Positions 37,201 to 45,187 of a DNA stretch of 64,000 nucleotides are shown here, one piece after another. The position numbers and the translations under genes are program-made. Every line of letters starts with the position of its first letter. Position 1 is the stretch's first letter. A model generated the notes under the pieces. It was not told where the DNA came from, made no database searches, and saw nothing but the letters and a program-made list of their open reading frames with translations. The stretch is taken from contig JBAQVB010000006.1 in NCBI GenBank assembly GCA_049297855.1, positions 1 through 64,000 of the forward strand, written 5' to 3'. Source of the stretch: CAXYVX01 sp049297855 (GTDB taxonomy: Bacteria > Patescibacteriota > Saccharimonadia > Saccharimonadales > Saccharimonadaceae).

Positions 37201-37624
37201 CGATGCGACGCTAGAGGGCAAAATTGATCGTGTAGAATTTAATGACGATGGGAGTTTAACTTTGATAGATTTTAAAACCGGGCATGTGCCAAAAGCCGAC
37301 GCCGAACACGATTGGTCAAAAAGTAAAAAACTGTGGAAATACGAAATCCAGTTATATTTTTACAAGTTTTTAGCCGAAGCAAAGTGGCCCAATAAAGTTA
37401 TTAAAAATGCGCGTCTTGAAATGGTGGAGGGCTTTGGATCTGACGATGATCCAGCCGTAATTAACCTGGTATTTACGGATAAAAAAGTTAAATACGTAGC
37501 TAATCTAATCAATAATTTGCGTGGACGCGTTGATCAATTGGATTTTCAGCATCTTTACTCCAATCCTACGATGACCATTAAGCAAATCTCTGAATTTATT
37601 AATGAGCAGCTAGATAATGAATAA
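34265..37624 (+). CDS. UvrD/PcrA-like helicase fused to a PD-(D/E)XK nuclease
   Basis: A 1119-residue repair protein. Helicase motifs: DAQRQAV (Q), AGPGTGKTQLL (I), LLDEYQDTN (II), VGDDDQGIMTFQGA (III), LSENYRSG (IV), TAHAAKGLEFKRVF (V) and RLFFVAITRARE (VI). The C-terminal 250 residues carry the RecB-type nuclease centre: GKIDRVE, then LIDFKTG. The arrangement recalls AddA/RecB or the mycobacterial AdnA/B subunits, combining unwinding and degradation of DNA ends. Start 34265 is preferred over 34262 by distance to the -10 box. It overlaps the next gene by eight bases. Confidence 0.92.
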   Translation: MNYENVFKKDYKQLNDAQRQAVDQIYDPQMVLAGPGTGKTQLLSMRIANILRKTDTNPSNILAMTFTDNGADNIRSRLSTMVGARTAGQVNIFTYHGFADKIRNDFADFLPREVGWRTIDELRENSLANEIYDTFPRNSMIKNGAPKHAQDIAKTVKKFKNQGLSPDDIRQISAQNERVAAQINHGLGEIETNLFWGRTAKDDIAQKLKAITELNELFDSIDEKRVHDKVPTLSEELTRDLTVAVNGYNTETTNFASFNAFRDVAFDKEVHKSNAKTIVAKRFSNGQLAEIAEFYERYDTRKNELGFYNFDDMILDTIEILKNNADIRETLRSKYEFILLDEYQDTNLTQARIVELLTLNDFHEAPNVMAVGDDDQGIMTFQGAEFGNIADFIKTFHVKKPIILSENYRSGPAILEFAKNIIADVDDEMRIDPNKPLNAAKVDGKLLNPRAEIARQLFDNSESEFAWVADEVQNLLRGGETGNNIAIIAPTHNILVATATYFSRKNIAIKYEKRENILDDEVMTNLLNALRLINILSDANQQPRHADFLWPKVLAADWWQADPSHIFQISEAIASTPHGQPRPSWTAKLLESNDETLHGVATFILRYAQLANEKTVWSLLAMMSGFAPDSENSAVGKIIRNPIARYFDNDDLAKYTFSTDVATLLAKLREYWPDKNNTEITLDDLLNLIDHYQEADLKITNRFLLQTGADPVVFLTAHAAKGLEFKRVFILSADNKSWNGSGGRQQINLPENLRFVDPSGHDRNERVRLFFVAITRAREFLTISSSATKPLEFLDENWDTMISHKIPEPFSKINDARTSVDDNPKSLADNVATGWRDFYLPEHISPRELLNTSIKNFAFTPTNLTTYYDLIYGGPIEFYNRFILHFPNETSAQAQFGSIFHDVFDRIEKFTQKNNTIPSQQEISSILDEAMTRASLNEDEAAKIRNDLMTILHKFMKSRAEIFNVKAESEIWIDHVQLGDATLEGKIDRVEFNDDGSLTLIDFKTGHVPKADAEHDWSKSKKLWKYEIQLYFYKFLAEAKWPNKVIKNARLEMVEGFGSDDDPAVINLVFTDKKVKYVANLINNLRGRVDQLDFQHLYSNPTMTIKQISEFINEQLDNE

Positions 37625-38762
37625 CGATTTTTGGCACGCGATCGATCAGCCCTTTTTCATTTTAGCGCCGATGGAAGCCGTGACGGACGTGGTTTTTCGC
37701 CAAACAATTTGGCGCGCCGGCGAAATCGCGGTACGCGATCATGGCGGAAGTTTGATCGACAACGAACCCGACATTATGATGAGTGAATTTACCAACACCG
37801 CCAGTTTTGTATCTGAAAAAGGCAAATTCTCGACGCGCGGACGATTAACTTTTACACCCGATGAAACCAAGAATGGTCGACATTTAGTCGCGCAAATTTG
37901 GGGTAAAAACCCCACTAACTTTCGCGAAATGTCACACCAATTATTTGAGCGTGGTTTTTCCGGAGTTGATATTAATATGGGTTGTCCGGATAAAAACGTG
38001 GTGGCTGGCGGTGCAGGAGCCGGACTAATTGACACGCCTGAGACGGCAAGCGAAATTATTCGCGCCACTCAAAACGGTTTTTATGATTATCTGCGCCAAC
38101 AAAGTCCTCGGCTTGCGGTGTTAAACGATGACAAAATTCGCCAAATAATCCCAACAACCACAATTCCAATTTCAGTTAAAACGCGCCTCGGCCTGCGGCG
38201 AGCAGATGAATTTCGCATTTGGCTACCGACGATTTTGCATGAACGACCAACGAACTTGACGGTCCATTTGCGTAGCCGCAAGGAAATGTCCAAAGTCCCG
38301 GCTCACTATGAATTAATTGCTGAAATCCTGAAATTACGCGATGAAGTTAGTCCTCAAACGCTATTAACGATTAACGGCGACATTAGTTCCAAAGCGCAGG
38401 CGTTAAAACTGCGTGACCAACATGTTTATCATAATTCCAAAATCGACGGTTTTATGATTGGTCGTGGCGTGTTTAATAATCCATTTACGTTTACGTCCAT
38501 CAGCGCTCCGACGCGTGCACAATTATTTGAATTGTTGCGTTTTCAATTAGATAAATATGATGAATTTCAGGATATTGGTGAATGGCAAGGCAAAATTATC
38601 ATGCGCAAATTCGATCCGCTGAAACACTTTTTTAAAATTTATGCCAACGGTTTTAGCGGTGCGAAAAAATTGCGTGAAACGATGATGAACGCCCAAACGA
38701 CTATTGAGGTGCGTCAACTCTTAGACCAATTTGAAGACAAATTATATAAGGACGATGCATAG
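37617..38762 (+). CDS. dus: tRNA-dihydrouridine synthase
   Basis: A 381-residue FMN enzyme that reduces uridines in the tRNA D loop. APMEAVTDVVFRQ at the N-terminus, DINMGCPDKNVV with the catalytic Cys, KTRLGLRRADE, LTVHLRSRKEMSK and NGDIS form the usual barrel motifs. Subtype unclear. It overlaps the helicase gene and is probably coupled to it. Confidence 0.93.
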   Translation: MNNDFWHAIDQPFFILAPMEAVTDVVFRQTIWRAGEIAVRDHGGSLIDNEPDIMMSEFTNTASFVSEKGKFSTRGRLTFTPDETKNGRHLVAQIWGKNPTNFREMSHQLFERGFSGVDINMGCPDKNVVAGGAGAGLIDTPETASEIIRATQNGFYDYLRQQSPRLAVLNDDKIRQIIPTTTIPISVKTRLGLRRADEFRIWLPTILHERPTNLTVHLRSRKEMSKVPAHYELIAEILKLRDEVSPQTLLTINGDISSKAQALKLRDQHVYHNSKIDGFMIGRGVFNNPFTFTSISAPTRAQLFELLRFQLDKYDEFQDIGEWQGKIIMRKFDPLKHFFKIYANGFSGAKKLRETMMNAQTTIEVRQLLDQFEDKLYKDDA

Positions 38763-38934
38763 TTGGCTTATTTTTCGATTTTGTAATTTACAACTGATCA
38801 AGTAACTAATTAAGCATGTAAGATAGAGTGTCATATAAGTTGTATTTTCCAAAAATAGGTTGACAGATAAAACCCGGTTGCACGTGGCATACGTAGCGCC
38901 ATCCAAAACGGCCTTTGCAAAAAATCGTTATCTC

Positions 38935-38963
38935 TTGCAAGCGTTGTAATTTTGTGCTAGAAT
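38935..38963 (+). promoter_or_regulatory. Promoter of the infA-rpsI operon
   Basis: TTGCAA (38935-38940), 17 bases, extended -10 TG-C-TAGAAT (38955-38963). Confidence 0.7.
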
Positions 38964-38981
38964 GGTCGAGTAGTTAAAATT

Positions 38982-39206
38982 ATGGCAAGTGAGAAAGAAG
39001 TCATCAAGATGATTGGCACGGTCAGTGAGAATCTGCCGGGTGCCAAGTTTCGTGTTGAACTCGAGAACGGTCATAATATTATTGCCCACGTGTCAGGAAA
39101 GATGCGCAAGCATTACATCAAGTTAGTGCCGGGTGATAAGGTTGAAGTTGAGATGACACCCTACGATCTCACACAGGGACGAATCAGCTTTCGACTACGT
39201 GATTAA
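38982..39206 (+). CDS. infA: Translation initiation factor IF-1
   Basis: 74 residues, an S1/OB fold that blocks the A site during initiation. IKMIGTVSENLPGAKFRVEL, AHVSGKMRKHYIKL and TPYDLTQGRISFRLRD are nearly consensus. It starts about 12 bases after the predicted transcription start, without a clear Shine-Dalgarno sequence. Confidence 0.96.
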   Translation: MASEKEVIKMIGTVSENLPGAKFRVELENGHNIIAHVSGKMRKHYIKLVPGDKVEVEMTPYDLTQGRISFRLRD

Positions 39207-39299
39207 ACAATAATTTTTCGCGAAAACGATCGATATTTTCGTGAAAAAGTTCGTCAAATCAGTGAAGGTTTGATGAATTAAGCGAATAGGAGAAGCCGA

Positions 39300-39416
39300 A
39301 TGAAAGTTCAGGCCAGCGTCAAAAAACGCTCACCCGATGACAAATTGGTTCGCCGCAAAGGTCGCCTGCGCGTCATCAACAAGAAAAAACCTCGCAACAA
39401 GCAGAGGCAAGGCTAA
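39300..39416 (+). CDS. rpmJ: 50S ribosomal protein L36 (bL36), cysteine-free form
   Basis: A 38-residue protein: MKVQASVKKRSPDDKLVRRK, then GRLRVINKKKP and the invariant KQRQG end. The three Cys and one His of the zinc-binding form are replaced, so this is the zinc-independent type. AGGAG stands ahead of the ATG. It lies at its usual place between infA and rpsM. Confidence 0.93.
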   Translation: MKVQASVKKRSPDDKLVRRKGRLRVINKKKPRNKQRQG

Positions 39417-39445
39417 ATGTTAATACAGGAAAAGGAATTGTAGAT

Positions 39446-39832
39446 ATGGCAAGATTTGCAAACGTGGAGGTTCCCGCCGATAAACAAATTCAGGTCGCAT
39501 TGACTTATGTTTATGGTATTGGACCGAAAATCGCTCGCGATATCGTTCATGCTGCGAAAGTCGAACCGACGACGCGCACGAAGGATTTGACCGAAGCGGA
39601 AGAAAAGAAATTGCGTAGCATTATTGATGCGAATTACGACACCGAGGGCGATTTGCGCCGTCGCGTTTCAAACAATATTAAACGTCTAAAAGACATCAAG
39701 AGTTATCGCGGCATTCGGCACGGACTCAATCTGCCCGTACGTGGTCAACGCACGCGTACTAACGGTCGCACCAAACGTGGCAAACGCGTCGCGATCGGTG
39801 GTAGTCAGCCGAAATCAGCCAGCAAGACTTGA
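39446..39832 (+). CDS. rpsM: 30S ribosomal protein S13 (uS13)
   Basis: 128 residues; contacts S19 and the 50S in the head bridge. Hallmarks are TYVYGIGPKIARDI, IKRLKDIKSYRGIRHGLNLP and VRGQRTRTNGRTKRG. AAAGGA precedes the ATG. Confidence 0.96.
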   Translation: MARFANVEVPADKQIQVALTYVYGIGPKIARDIVHAAKVEPTTRTKDLTEAEEKKLRSIIDANYDTEGDLRRRVSNNIKRLKDIKSYRGIRHGLNLPVRGQRTRTNGRTKRGKRVAIGGSQPKSASKT

Positions 39833-39867
39833 TTTAACAGTAGTAATTTTATAAGGAAAGGAAATTT

Positions 39868-40323
39868 ATGGAAGAAAATAATTCTACGAATGTCGCTCCG
39901 ACTACTGAAGCTCAAGTCGAGACGACCGTCGTTGCGAAGCCGGCGAAAAAAGCTTCGCGCAAAGTTAAACGTAGCGTGCCACTGGGTCGCGTTAATATTC
40001 AGGCGACGTTCAATAACACTATCGTGACGTTTGCCGATAATAAAGGTAACGTTTTAGCGCAGTCGAGCGCCGGAGCTTGTGGGTTTCGCGGTAGCAAAAA
40101 AGGCACGGCCTATGCCGCCCAAATCGCCACTGATAAAGCCGCCGATATCGCTAAAAACAATTATGGCGTGGTTAAAGTTGACGTCTTCGTTAAAGGCGTG
40201 GGGCTTGGCCGTGACGCGGCGATTCGCGAAATCACCAACCACGATCTGCAGATTGAGAGTATTAACGACGTTACCGGCATTCCGCACGGTGGCGTGCGAC
40301 CTAAACGCGAAAGGAGAGCATAG
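39868..40323 (+). CDS. rpsK: 30S ribosomal protein S11 (uS11)
   Basis: 151 residues, of which about the first 35 are a Thr/Val/Ala/Lys-rich extension. The core has NIQATFNNTIVTFAD, SSAGACGFRGSKKGTAYAAQ, GVGLGRDAAIREI and the C-terminal GVRPKRERRA. It sits on the 30S platform. Confidence 0.96.
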   Translation: MEENNSTNVAPTTEAQVETTVVAKPAKKASRKVKRSVPLGRVNIQATFNNTIVTFADNKGNVLAQSSAGACGFRGSKKGTAYAAQIATDKAADIAKNNYGVVKVDVFVKGVGLGRDAAIREITNHDLQIESINDVTGIPHGGVRPKRERRA

Positions 40324-40326
40324 TTT

Positions 40327-40944
40327 ATGGCAGTTGATAGAACACCGATCGTCAAACAATCGCGTCGCGAAGGCTACGCGTTGCACCCGAAAGCGGTCAA
40401 AATCATGGCGCGTAAAACCGGCATTCCCGGTCAACACGCCCACGGTCGCCAGGGCAAACCGAGTTTGTACCTGACACAGTTGCGCGAAAAACAAAAGGTG
40501 CGCCGCATTTACGGTTTGCTGGAAAAACAATTCGCGCGTTTAATACACGAGGCCGAACGCCAGGACGGTTTGAGTGGCGAAAACCTGCTGAAGCTCTTGG
40601 AGCGTCGCCTTGATAACGTCGTTTATCGCGCCGGTTTTGCAACCAGTCGTCGTCAGGCGCGTCAGTTAGTGACGCACGGCCAATTCATTTTGAACGGTCG
40701 CCGCGTCGATATTCCGTCGATCCGCATCAAAATCGGCGACGAGATCGTCGTCCGACCAAAAGCGCAAAAGAACGGCTACTTCGCGAATCTTGAAGAGATT
40801 TCGCGTGACGCCATGACACAACCAGTGGCCTGGATCAAATCCGATCCGAAAAAAGAAACGATCAAGGTCATCGCTTTGCCAACTCGCGAAAACGCCGAAC
40901 CGGACATCAATGAACAATTAATCGTCGAGTATTACTCGCGCTAA
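40327..40944 (+). CDS. rpsD: 30S ribosomal protein S4 (uS4)
   Basis: 205 residues, primary 16S rRNA binder. It opens directly with an arginine/lysine-rich helix and has no Cys knuckle. The S4 domain is seen as LLKLLERRLDNVVYRAGFA then ARQLVTHGQFILNGRRVDIPS. AAAGGAGAG lies within the rpsK end. Confidence 0.96.
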   Translation: MAVDRTPIVKQSRREGYALHPKAVKIMARKTGIPGQHAHGRQGKPSLYLTQLREKQKVRRIYGLLEKQFARLIHEAERQDGLSGENLLKLLERRLDNVVYRAGFATSRRQARQLVTHGQFILNGRRVDIPSIRIKIGDEIVVRPKAQKNGYFANLEEISRDAMTQPVAWIKSDPKKETIKVIALPTRENAEPDINEQLIVEYYSR

Positions 40945-40961
40945 AAAGGGAGGACCATTAA

Positions 40962-41879
40962 ATGAGTAAAAATATCTTAAATCCAAGTCTCGCCAGCGTG
41001 GAAGAAATCGCACCGAATAGCGCAGTTTTCACGGTGGAGCCGCTGGCTCCGGGCTACGGCCAAACTCTGGGTAACAGCTTGCGGCGTGTCTTGCTAAGCT
41101 CGATTGAGGGCGCGGCGATTGCGGCCTTCAAAATTGACGGCGTTAGCCATGAATTCACAACTATTCCCGGTGTTAAAGAGGATGTCGTCGAGATTTCGTT
41201 GAATCTAAAATCGGTCGTTGTGACGTCACATGCAGATCACCCGGTCGAGTTGACGCTCCATAAAAAAGGCACCGGCGCAGTGACGGCGGGTGATTTCGCG
41301 AAAAACTCCGAAGTTACAATTGTTGATCCGACCGCCGTGATCGCCACGATTGATGACCCGAAGACCGAACTCAAACTGACGGCCATCGTCGAAACCGGTC
41401 GCGGTTATGAAACGATTGAGGAATCGAGCAAAAATCGCCTACACAGTGACACGATCGCGCTCGACGCCATGTTCAGCCCAGTGTCGCGTGTGCGTTACAG
41501 CGTGGAAAATACCCGTGTTGGCGACGACGTCAACCTCGATAAATTGACTTTGACGGTCGACACCGACGGTAGTATCGAGCCACGAACGGCATTTGAACAA
41601 GCGGCAGCAATCTTGGTCACGCAATATCAGGCCCTGGCTGGCCAAACCGTCATCGAAAACGATGCACCTAACGATAACACTAGTGGCGCTGATGTGTTGA
41701 GCTTGCCAATTGAGGAGCTGAATCTATCGGCTCGCACCACTAATGCGCTGATCAGCAACGATATCAAAACCGTTAATGATTTGGTTAATTTAACCGACGA
41801 AGAGTTGGACGATCTCAAAGGCTTTGGCGCCAAGGCCCGCGAAGAAGTCAAAACTCGCGTCGCGGAATTAGAGTTTTAA
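40962..41879 (+). CDS. rpoA: DNA-directed RNA polymerase alpha subunit
   Basis: 305 residues. The N-terminal assembly domain has FTVEPLAPGYGQTLGNSLRR and VLLSSIEGAAI. The C-terminal domain (about 245-305) is PIEELNLSARTTNALIS...LKGFGAKAREEV, which contacts regulators and UP elements. The linker is short and acidic. GGGAGG precedes the ATG. Confidence 0.97.
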   Translation: MSKNILNPSLASVEEIAPNSAVFTVEPLAPGYGQTLGNSLRRVLLSSIEGAAIAAFKIDGVSHEFTTIPGVKEDVVEISLNLKSVVVTSHADHPVELTLHKKGTGAVTAGDFAKNSEVTIVDPTAVIATIDDPKTELKLTAIVETGRGYETIEESSKNRLHSDTIALDAMFSPVSRVRYSVENTRVGDDVNLDKLTLTVDTDGSIEPRTAFEQAAAILVTQYQALAGQTVIENDAPNDNTSGADVLSLPIEELNLSARTTNALISNDIKTVNDLVNLTDEELDDLKGFGAKAREEVKTRVAELEF

Positions 41880-41908
41880 AGTAAAGTAAAGTAAGCAGGA
41901 AGGAAAAT

Positions 41909-42385
41909 ATGCATAGGAACGGATATAGAGGTCGAAAATTCGGCCGCGAACGGGACCAGCGTCGTGCGCTAATGCGCGGACTGACGCGTAGCCTGTTCAT
42001 TTATACCTCGATTGAAACGACTTTGCCGAAGGCAAAGGAATTGCGTCCAGTCGCGGAAAAACTAATCAGCAAAGCTAAAAAAGGTGGCCTGGCCAATCGT
42101 CGCGCTGTGATCGCAGCGCTCGGTAACGACGTTGCGACCGGCAACCGTTTGGTCGACGCCATCGCACCACAAATCGCACGTGGCTCAGGCTATTTGCGCA
42201 TCACGCGCTCGGATAAGTTCCGAGTCGGCGATCATACGGAACTGGCTACGATCGAATTTGTTGACGACATCAAGGATCTGAAAAAAGGCGAAAAAGCCGT
42301 CAAAGCCGCCGAAGTAAAACAACCTGACGTGAAGGCCGAAGCTACGAAATCGGCCGCGTCTCCGGATAAAAAGGAGAAGAAGTAA
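41909..42385 (+). CDS. rplQ: 50S ribosomal protein L17 (bL17)
   Basis: 158 residues; the core (about 1-115) has FGRERDQRRALMRGLTRSLF and TTLPKAKELRPVAEKLI. A Lys/Ala-rich C-terminal tail of about 40 residues follows. The stop overlaps the rplM start by one base. Confidence 0.95.
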   Translation: MHRNGYRGRKFGRERDQRRALMRGLTRSLFIYTSIETTLPKAKELRPVAEKLISKAKKGGLANRRAVIAALGNDVATGNRLVDAIAPQIARGSGYLRITRSDKFRVGDHTELATIEFVDDIKDLKKGEKAVKAAEVKQPDVKAEATKSAASPDKKEKK

Positions 42386-42825
42386 TGGCAGAAAAATTAG
42401 CAACTTTTAAAACTTACAGCAAAAAGGCCGGCGAAGTTGCCCACAAATGGGTGCTAGTCGACGTGACGGATTTACCGCTAGGCCGTGCCGCCAGCTTTAT
42501 TGCGACGCGCCTGACCGGCAAATATAGCCCGGATTTTACGACACATATGGACGGTGGCGATTATGTCGTGGTAATTAATGCCGATAAAATCGTCTTCAAC
42601 GGTAACGAAACGACTAAAAAATACTATCGCCACAGCGGTTTTGTGGGCAATTTACACGAAAAATCCGCTAAGGATACGTCCCGCAGCGAAATGCTCGAGA
42701 AATCCGTCAAAGGCATGTTACCAAAGAACAAACTACAATCCAATCGCTTGGCGCGTCTACGCATTTTTGCCGACGCCAAGCACGATCACGCGGCGCAAAA
42801 TCCGCAGAAAGTCGAGGTGAAATAA
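42385..42825 (+). CDS. rplM: 50S ribosomal protein L13 (uL13)
   Basis: 146 residues, early 23S rRNA assembly protein. LVDVTDLPLGRAASFIATRL, KIVFNGNETTKKYYRHSG and the KGMLPKNKL region are typical. It is directly coupled with rpsI by a one-base overlap. Confidence 0.96.
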   Translation: MAEKLATFKTYSKKAGEVAHKWVLVDVTDLPLGRAASFIATRLTGKYSPDFTTHMDGGDYVVVINADKIVFNGNETTKKYYRHSGFVGNLHEKSAKDTSRSEMLEKSVKGMLPKNKLQSNRLARLRIFADAKHDHAAQNPQKVEVK

Positions 42826-43226
42826 TGGCTAGTAAACAATATTTCTACGGTCTCGGTCGACGCAAAGCCGCCACGGCCACGGCGCGTTTATACGCTAGCG
42901 GCAAAGGCAACATCACGATCAATGACAAATCAGCCGACAAGTTTTTTGACGGCAATAAAGCTTTGATCGCCGAATTAACCGATCCGCTGGCGGTCGTCAG
43001 CAAACAGAAAGATTTCGATATCACCATCCTCGTTAAAGGTGGCGGAACATCGGGCCAAGTTGACGCGATTAAACTCGCCATCAGCAAAGCTCTGGCCGGA
43101 ATCAACGATGACCTCAAGGGTACACTCGGCAAAGCCGGATTTTTGCGACGCGATTCGCGCGTAGTGGAACGCAAAAAATACGGTCTACGCGGCGCCCGCA
43201 AACGCGAACAGTTCAGTAAGCGCTAA
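42825..43226 (+). CDS. rpsI: 30S ribosomal protein S9 (uS9)
   Basis: 133 residues. FYGLGRRKAATATARLYA at the start, KGGGTSGQVDAIKLAISKAL in the middle and the C-terminal RKKYGLRGARKREQFSKR, whose final Arg reaches the P-site tRNA. It is the last gene of the operon. Confidence 0.97.
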   Translation: MASKQYFYGLGRRKAATATARLYASGKGNITINDKSADKFFDGNKALIAELTDPLAVVSKQKDFDITILVKGGGTSGQVDAIKLAISKALAGINDDLKGTLGKAGFLRRDSRVVERKKYGLRGARKREQFSKR

Positions 43227-43237
43227 AACATTCGGGC

Positions 43238-43313
43238 TGTCGCGACCGCTGAAACCGCGACAAAAACAAGAGACTGACCGCTCTAAAACCTCCGACAAGT
43301 GCCGGAGGTTTTA
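43238..43313 (+). terminator. Double hairpin terminator after rpsI
   Basis: First a stem TGTCGCG / CGCGACA (43238-43262) without a T run, then AAACCTCCG (43286-43294) / CGGAGGTTT (43303-43311) followed by TTTATT. The second is the effective intrinsic terminator. Confidence 0.8.
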
Positions 43314-43391
43314 TTATTGATGAAAACACAAGGTAAGCGGATAATATTTTTATATATACTTTACGAACTCCATGGCAACCGACAGGGATTT

Positions 43392-43420
43392 TTAATTTCG
43401 CGTTCCTCTTGTGCTAATAT
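43392..43420 (+). promoter_or_regulatory. Promoter of pilin gene C
   Basis: A -35-like TTAATT (43392-43397), 17 bases and extended -10 TG-C-TAATAT (43412-43420). It leaves a 48-base leader with AAGGA at 43459-43463. Confidence 0.45.
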
Positions 43421-43474
43421 AAATACTGATATACAATAAGGACAGTAATTAATTCAATAAGGAAACTATATATA

Positions 43475-44006
43475 ATGATTAGCGATAAATCCATTGCGAC
43501 GACCAAAACATCTGCAGACATAAACGAGAATACCCCCCCACCGAGCTAGTGGCTTCACCATTATCGAGGTAGCGTTGGTTTTAGCTATCGCTGGGCTTAT
43601 CTTTCTCGTGGTATTTATCGCCTGGCCAGCGTTACAAAATTCGCAAAAAGATACGGCGTTACGTCAGGATACCGGCCGCATCGCCAGCGCCCTGGAGTCA
43701 ATAATGGTGGATAATCAAGGAGAGCTAGACACTCATCTTGTTTCTTCCACGATTCAAAACTATGCTGGCAAGTTAAGTGTTATTAATAATATTCGGGTGT
43801 TACCGTGGTGGTCAAATAAAGCTAATAACATGCTAAATCATAGCACGGCGGTAGTTTATGACAACGCAAGCTGCCCACTACATCTCGGTTCTAGCAACCA
43901 AAACACAAATCCAATATTTGGCTTTTCTAATAGCAGTCCAATAATAAATGGCGCCGCTGTCGTGGTTTGGCTCAACTCTGGCGCCTTGTACTGTGTAGGA
44001 GTGTAA
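43475..44006 (+). CDS. Type IV pilin-like protein C, frame broken at a C7 tract
   Basis: ATG 43475 opens MISDKSIATTKTSADINENT, then seven C (43533-43539) lead to TAG at 43547-43549 in the wrong register. With six C, a 176-residue prepilin results: a 26-residue leader ending NTPHRASG, then FTIIEVALVLAIAGLIF and WPALQNSQKDTALRQDTG. The pilin frame has no start of its own; TAA at 43521-43523 closes it upstream. The central region is unique to this copy, and the C-terminus has ASC and ALYCVGV. Uncertainty is the same as for copy B: phase-off, +1 frameshifting or sequence error. Confidence 0.8.
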
Positions 44007-44063
44007 TATTATATCGTGCAAACAATTCGCGAACATCTTACAGAGTTGAGCCGTGCAACACGC

Positions 44064-44092
44064 TCGCATAGTCCAGCAAAAAATGCTAAAAT
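44064..44092 (+). promoter_or_regulatory. Promoter of trpS (leaderless)
   Basis: TCGCAT (44064-44069), 17 bases, extended -10 TG-C-TAAAAT (44084-44092). The ATG at 44099 is seven bases after it. Confidence 0.6.
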
Positions 44093-44098
44093 AGATTT

Positions 44099-45148
44099 AT
44101 GAATGATTACAAAAAAATCATCTTAACTGGTGATCGCCCTACTGGAAAATTACACCTTGGCCATTATGTCGGCAGTTTACGCAACCGCGTCAAACTCCAA
44201 AACAGCGGTGAGTATGAAACTTTCATCATGATCGCCGACACGCAGGCGCTGACCGATAATGCACACGATCCGGAAAAAATTCGCGATAATTTGTTGAATG
44301 TGGCGCTCGATTACTTAGCGGTTGGCGTCGATCCGACCAAATCAACCGTCTTTATTCAGAGTGCGATTCCGGCATTACCCGAACTGACGACGTATTATAT
44401 GAATCTAGTGTCGCTGAATCGTGTATTGCGTAACCCAACGGTCAAAACCGAAATCGAGCAAAAACAGATGGGCGAGAGTGTCCCGGCCGGTTTTGCCATG
44501 TATCCGGTGTCGCAGGCGGCCGACATTACGGCTTTTCGTGCCACGCACGTGCCAGTCGGCATCGATCAAGAGCCGATGCTTGAACAAACACGCGAAATAG
44601 TGCGGGCGGTCAATTCAACTTACGGTGCCGATTTATTGGTCGAACCCGAAGGCGTTTTCCCAACCGACGAAACCGCGAAGCGTTTACCCGGCCTGGACAG
44701 CAACGCCAAAATGTCCAAATCTCTGAATAACGGAATTTATCTATCCGACGACGAACAGACCTTGCACGATAAAGTTTTCAGCATGTACACCGATCCGCGC
44801 CACGTCAAAATCAGTGATCCGGGACACATCGCCGGTAACACGGTTTTCACTTATCTCGATGTTTTCGCGCCAATGACGAAAAATGTCGAGCGAAATCTGG
44901 CCAAAGTTGCCGAACTAAAATCTGCTTACCAAAAAGGCGGCCTGGGCGATGTTGCAACTAAGCAATTTTTGTTCGAAATTTTGAACGAAATTTTAACGCC
45001 GATTCGCCAACGTCGCGCCGAATTCGCCAAAGATACTGCCAAAGTTTACGAAATTTTACGCGCCGGTAACATGCGCGCCAACACAGTCGCGAACCAAACA
45101 TTGCATAACGTTAAAACCGCGATTTTCAGCGACAAATATTTAGGATGA
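44099..45148 (+). CDS. trpS: Tryptophanyl-tRNA synthetase
   Basis: A 349-residue class I enzyme. TGDRPTGKLHLGHYVGSL holds the HIGH-type motif, and AKMSKSLNNGIYL is the KMSKS loop at about 203. The ATG lies seven bases from the -10 box with no ribosome binding site. Confidence 0.95.
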   Translation: MNDYKKIILTGDRPTGKLHLGHYVGSLRNRVKLQNSGEYETFIMIADTQALTDNAHDPEKIRDNLLNVALDYLAVGVDPTKSTVFIQSAIPALPELTTYYMNLVSLNRVLRNPTVKTEIEQKQMGESVPAGFAMYPVSQAADITAFRATHVPVGIDQEPMLEQTREIVRAVNSTYGADLLVEPEGVFPTDETAKRLPGLDSNAKMSKSLNNGIYLSDDEQTLHDKVFSMYTDPRHVKISDPGHIAGNTVFTYLDVFAPMTKNVERNLAKVAELKSAYQKGGLGDVATKQFLFEILNEILTPIRQRRAEFAKDTAKVYEILRAGNMRANTVANQTLHNVKTAIFSDKYLG

Positions 45149-45187
45149 CTGAAAAATGGTGGGCAAAATAATCAAAGGAAATCAATA

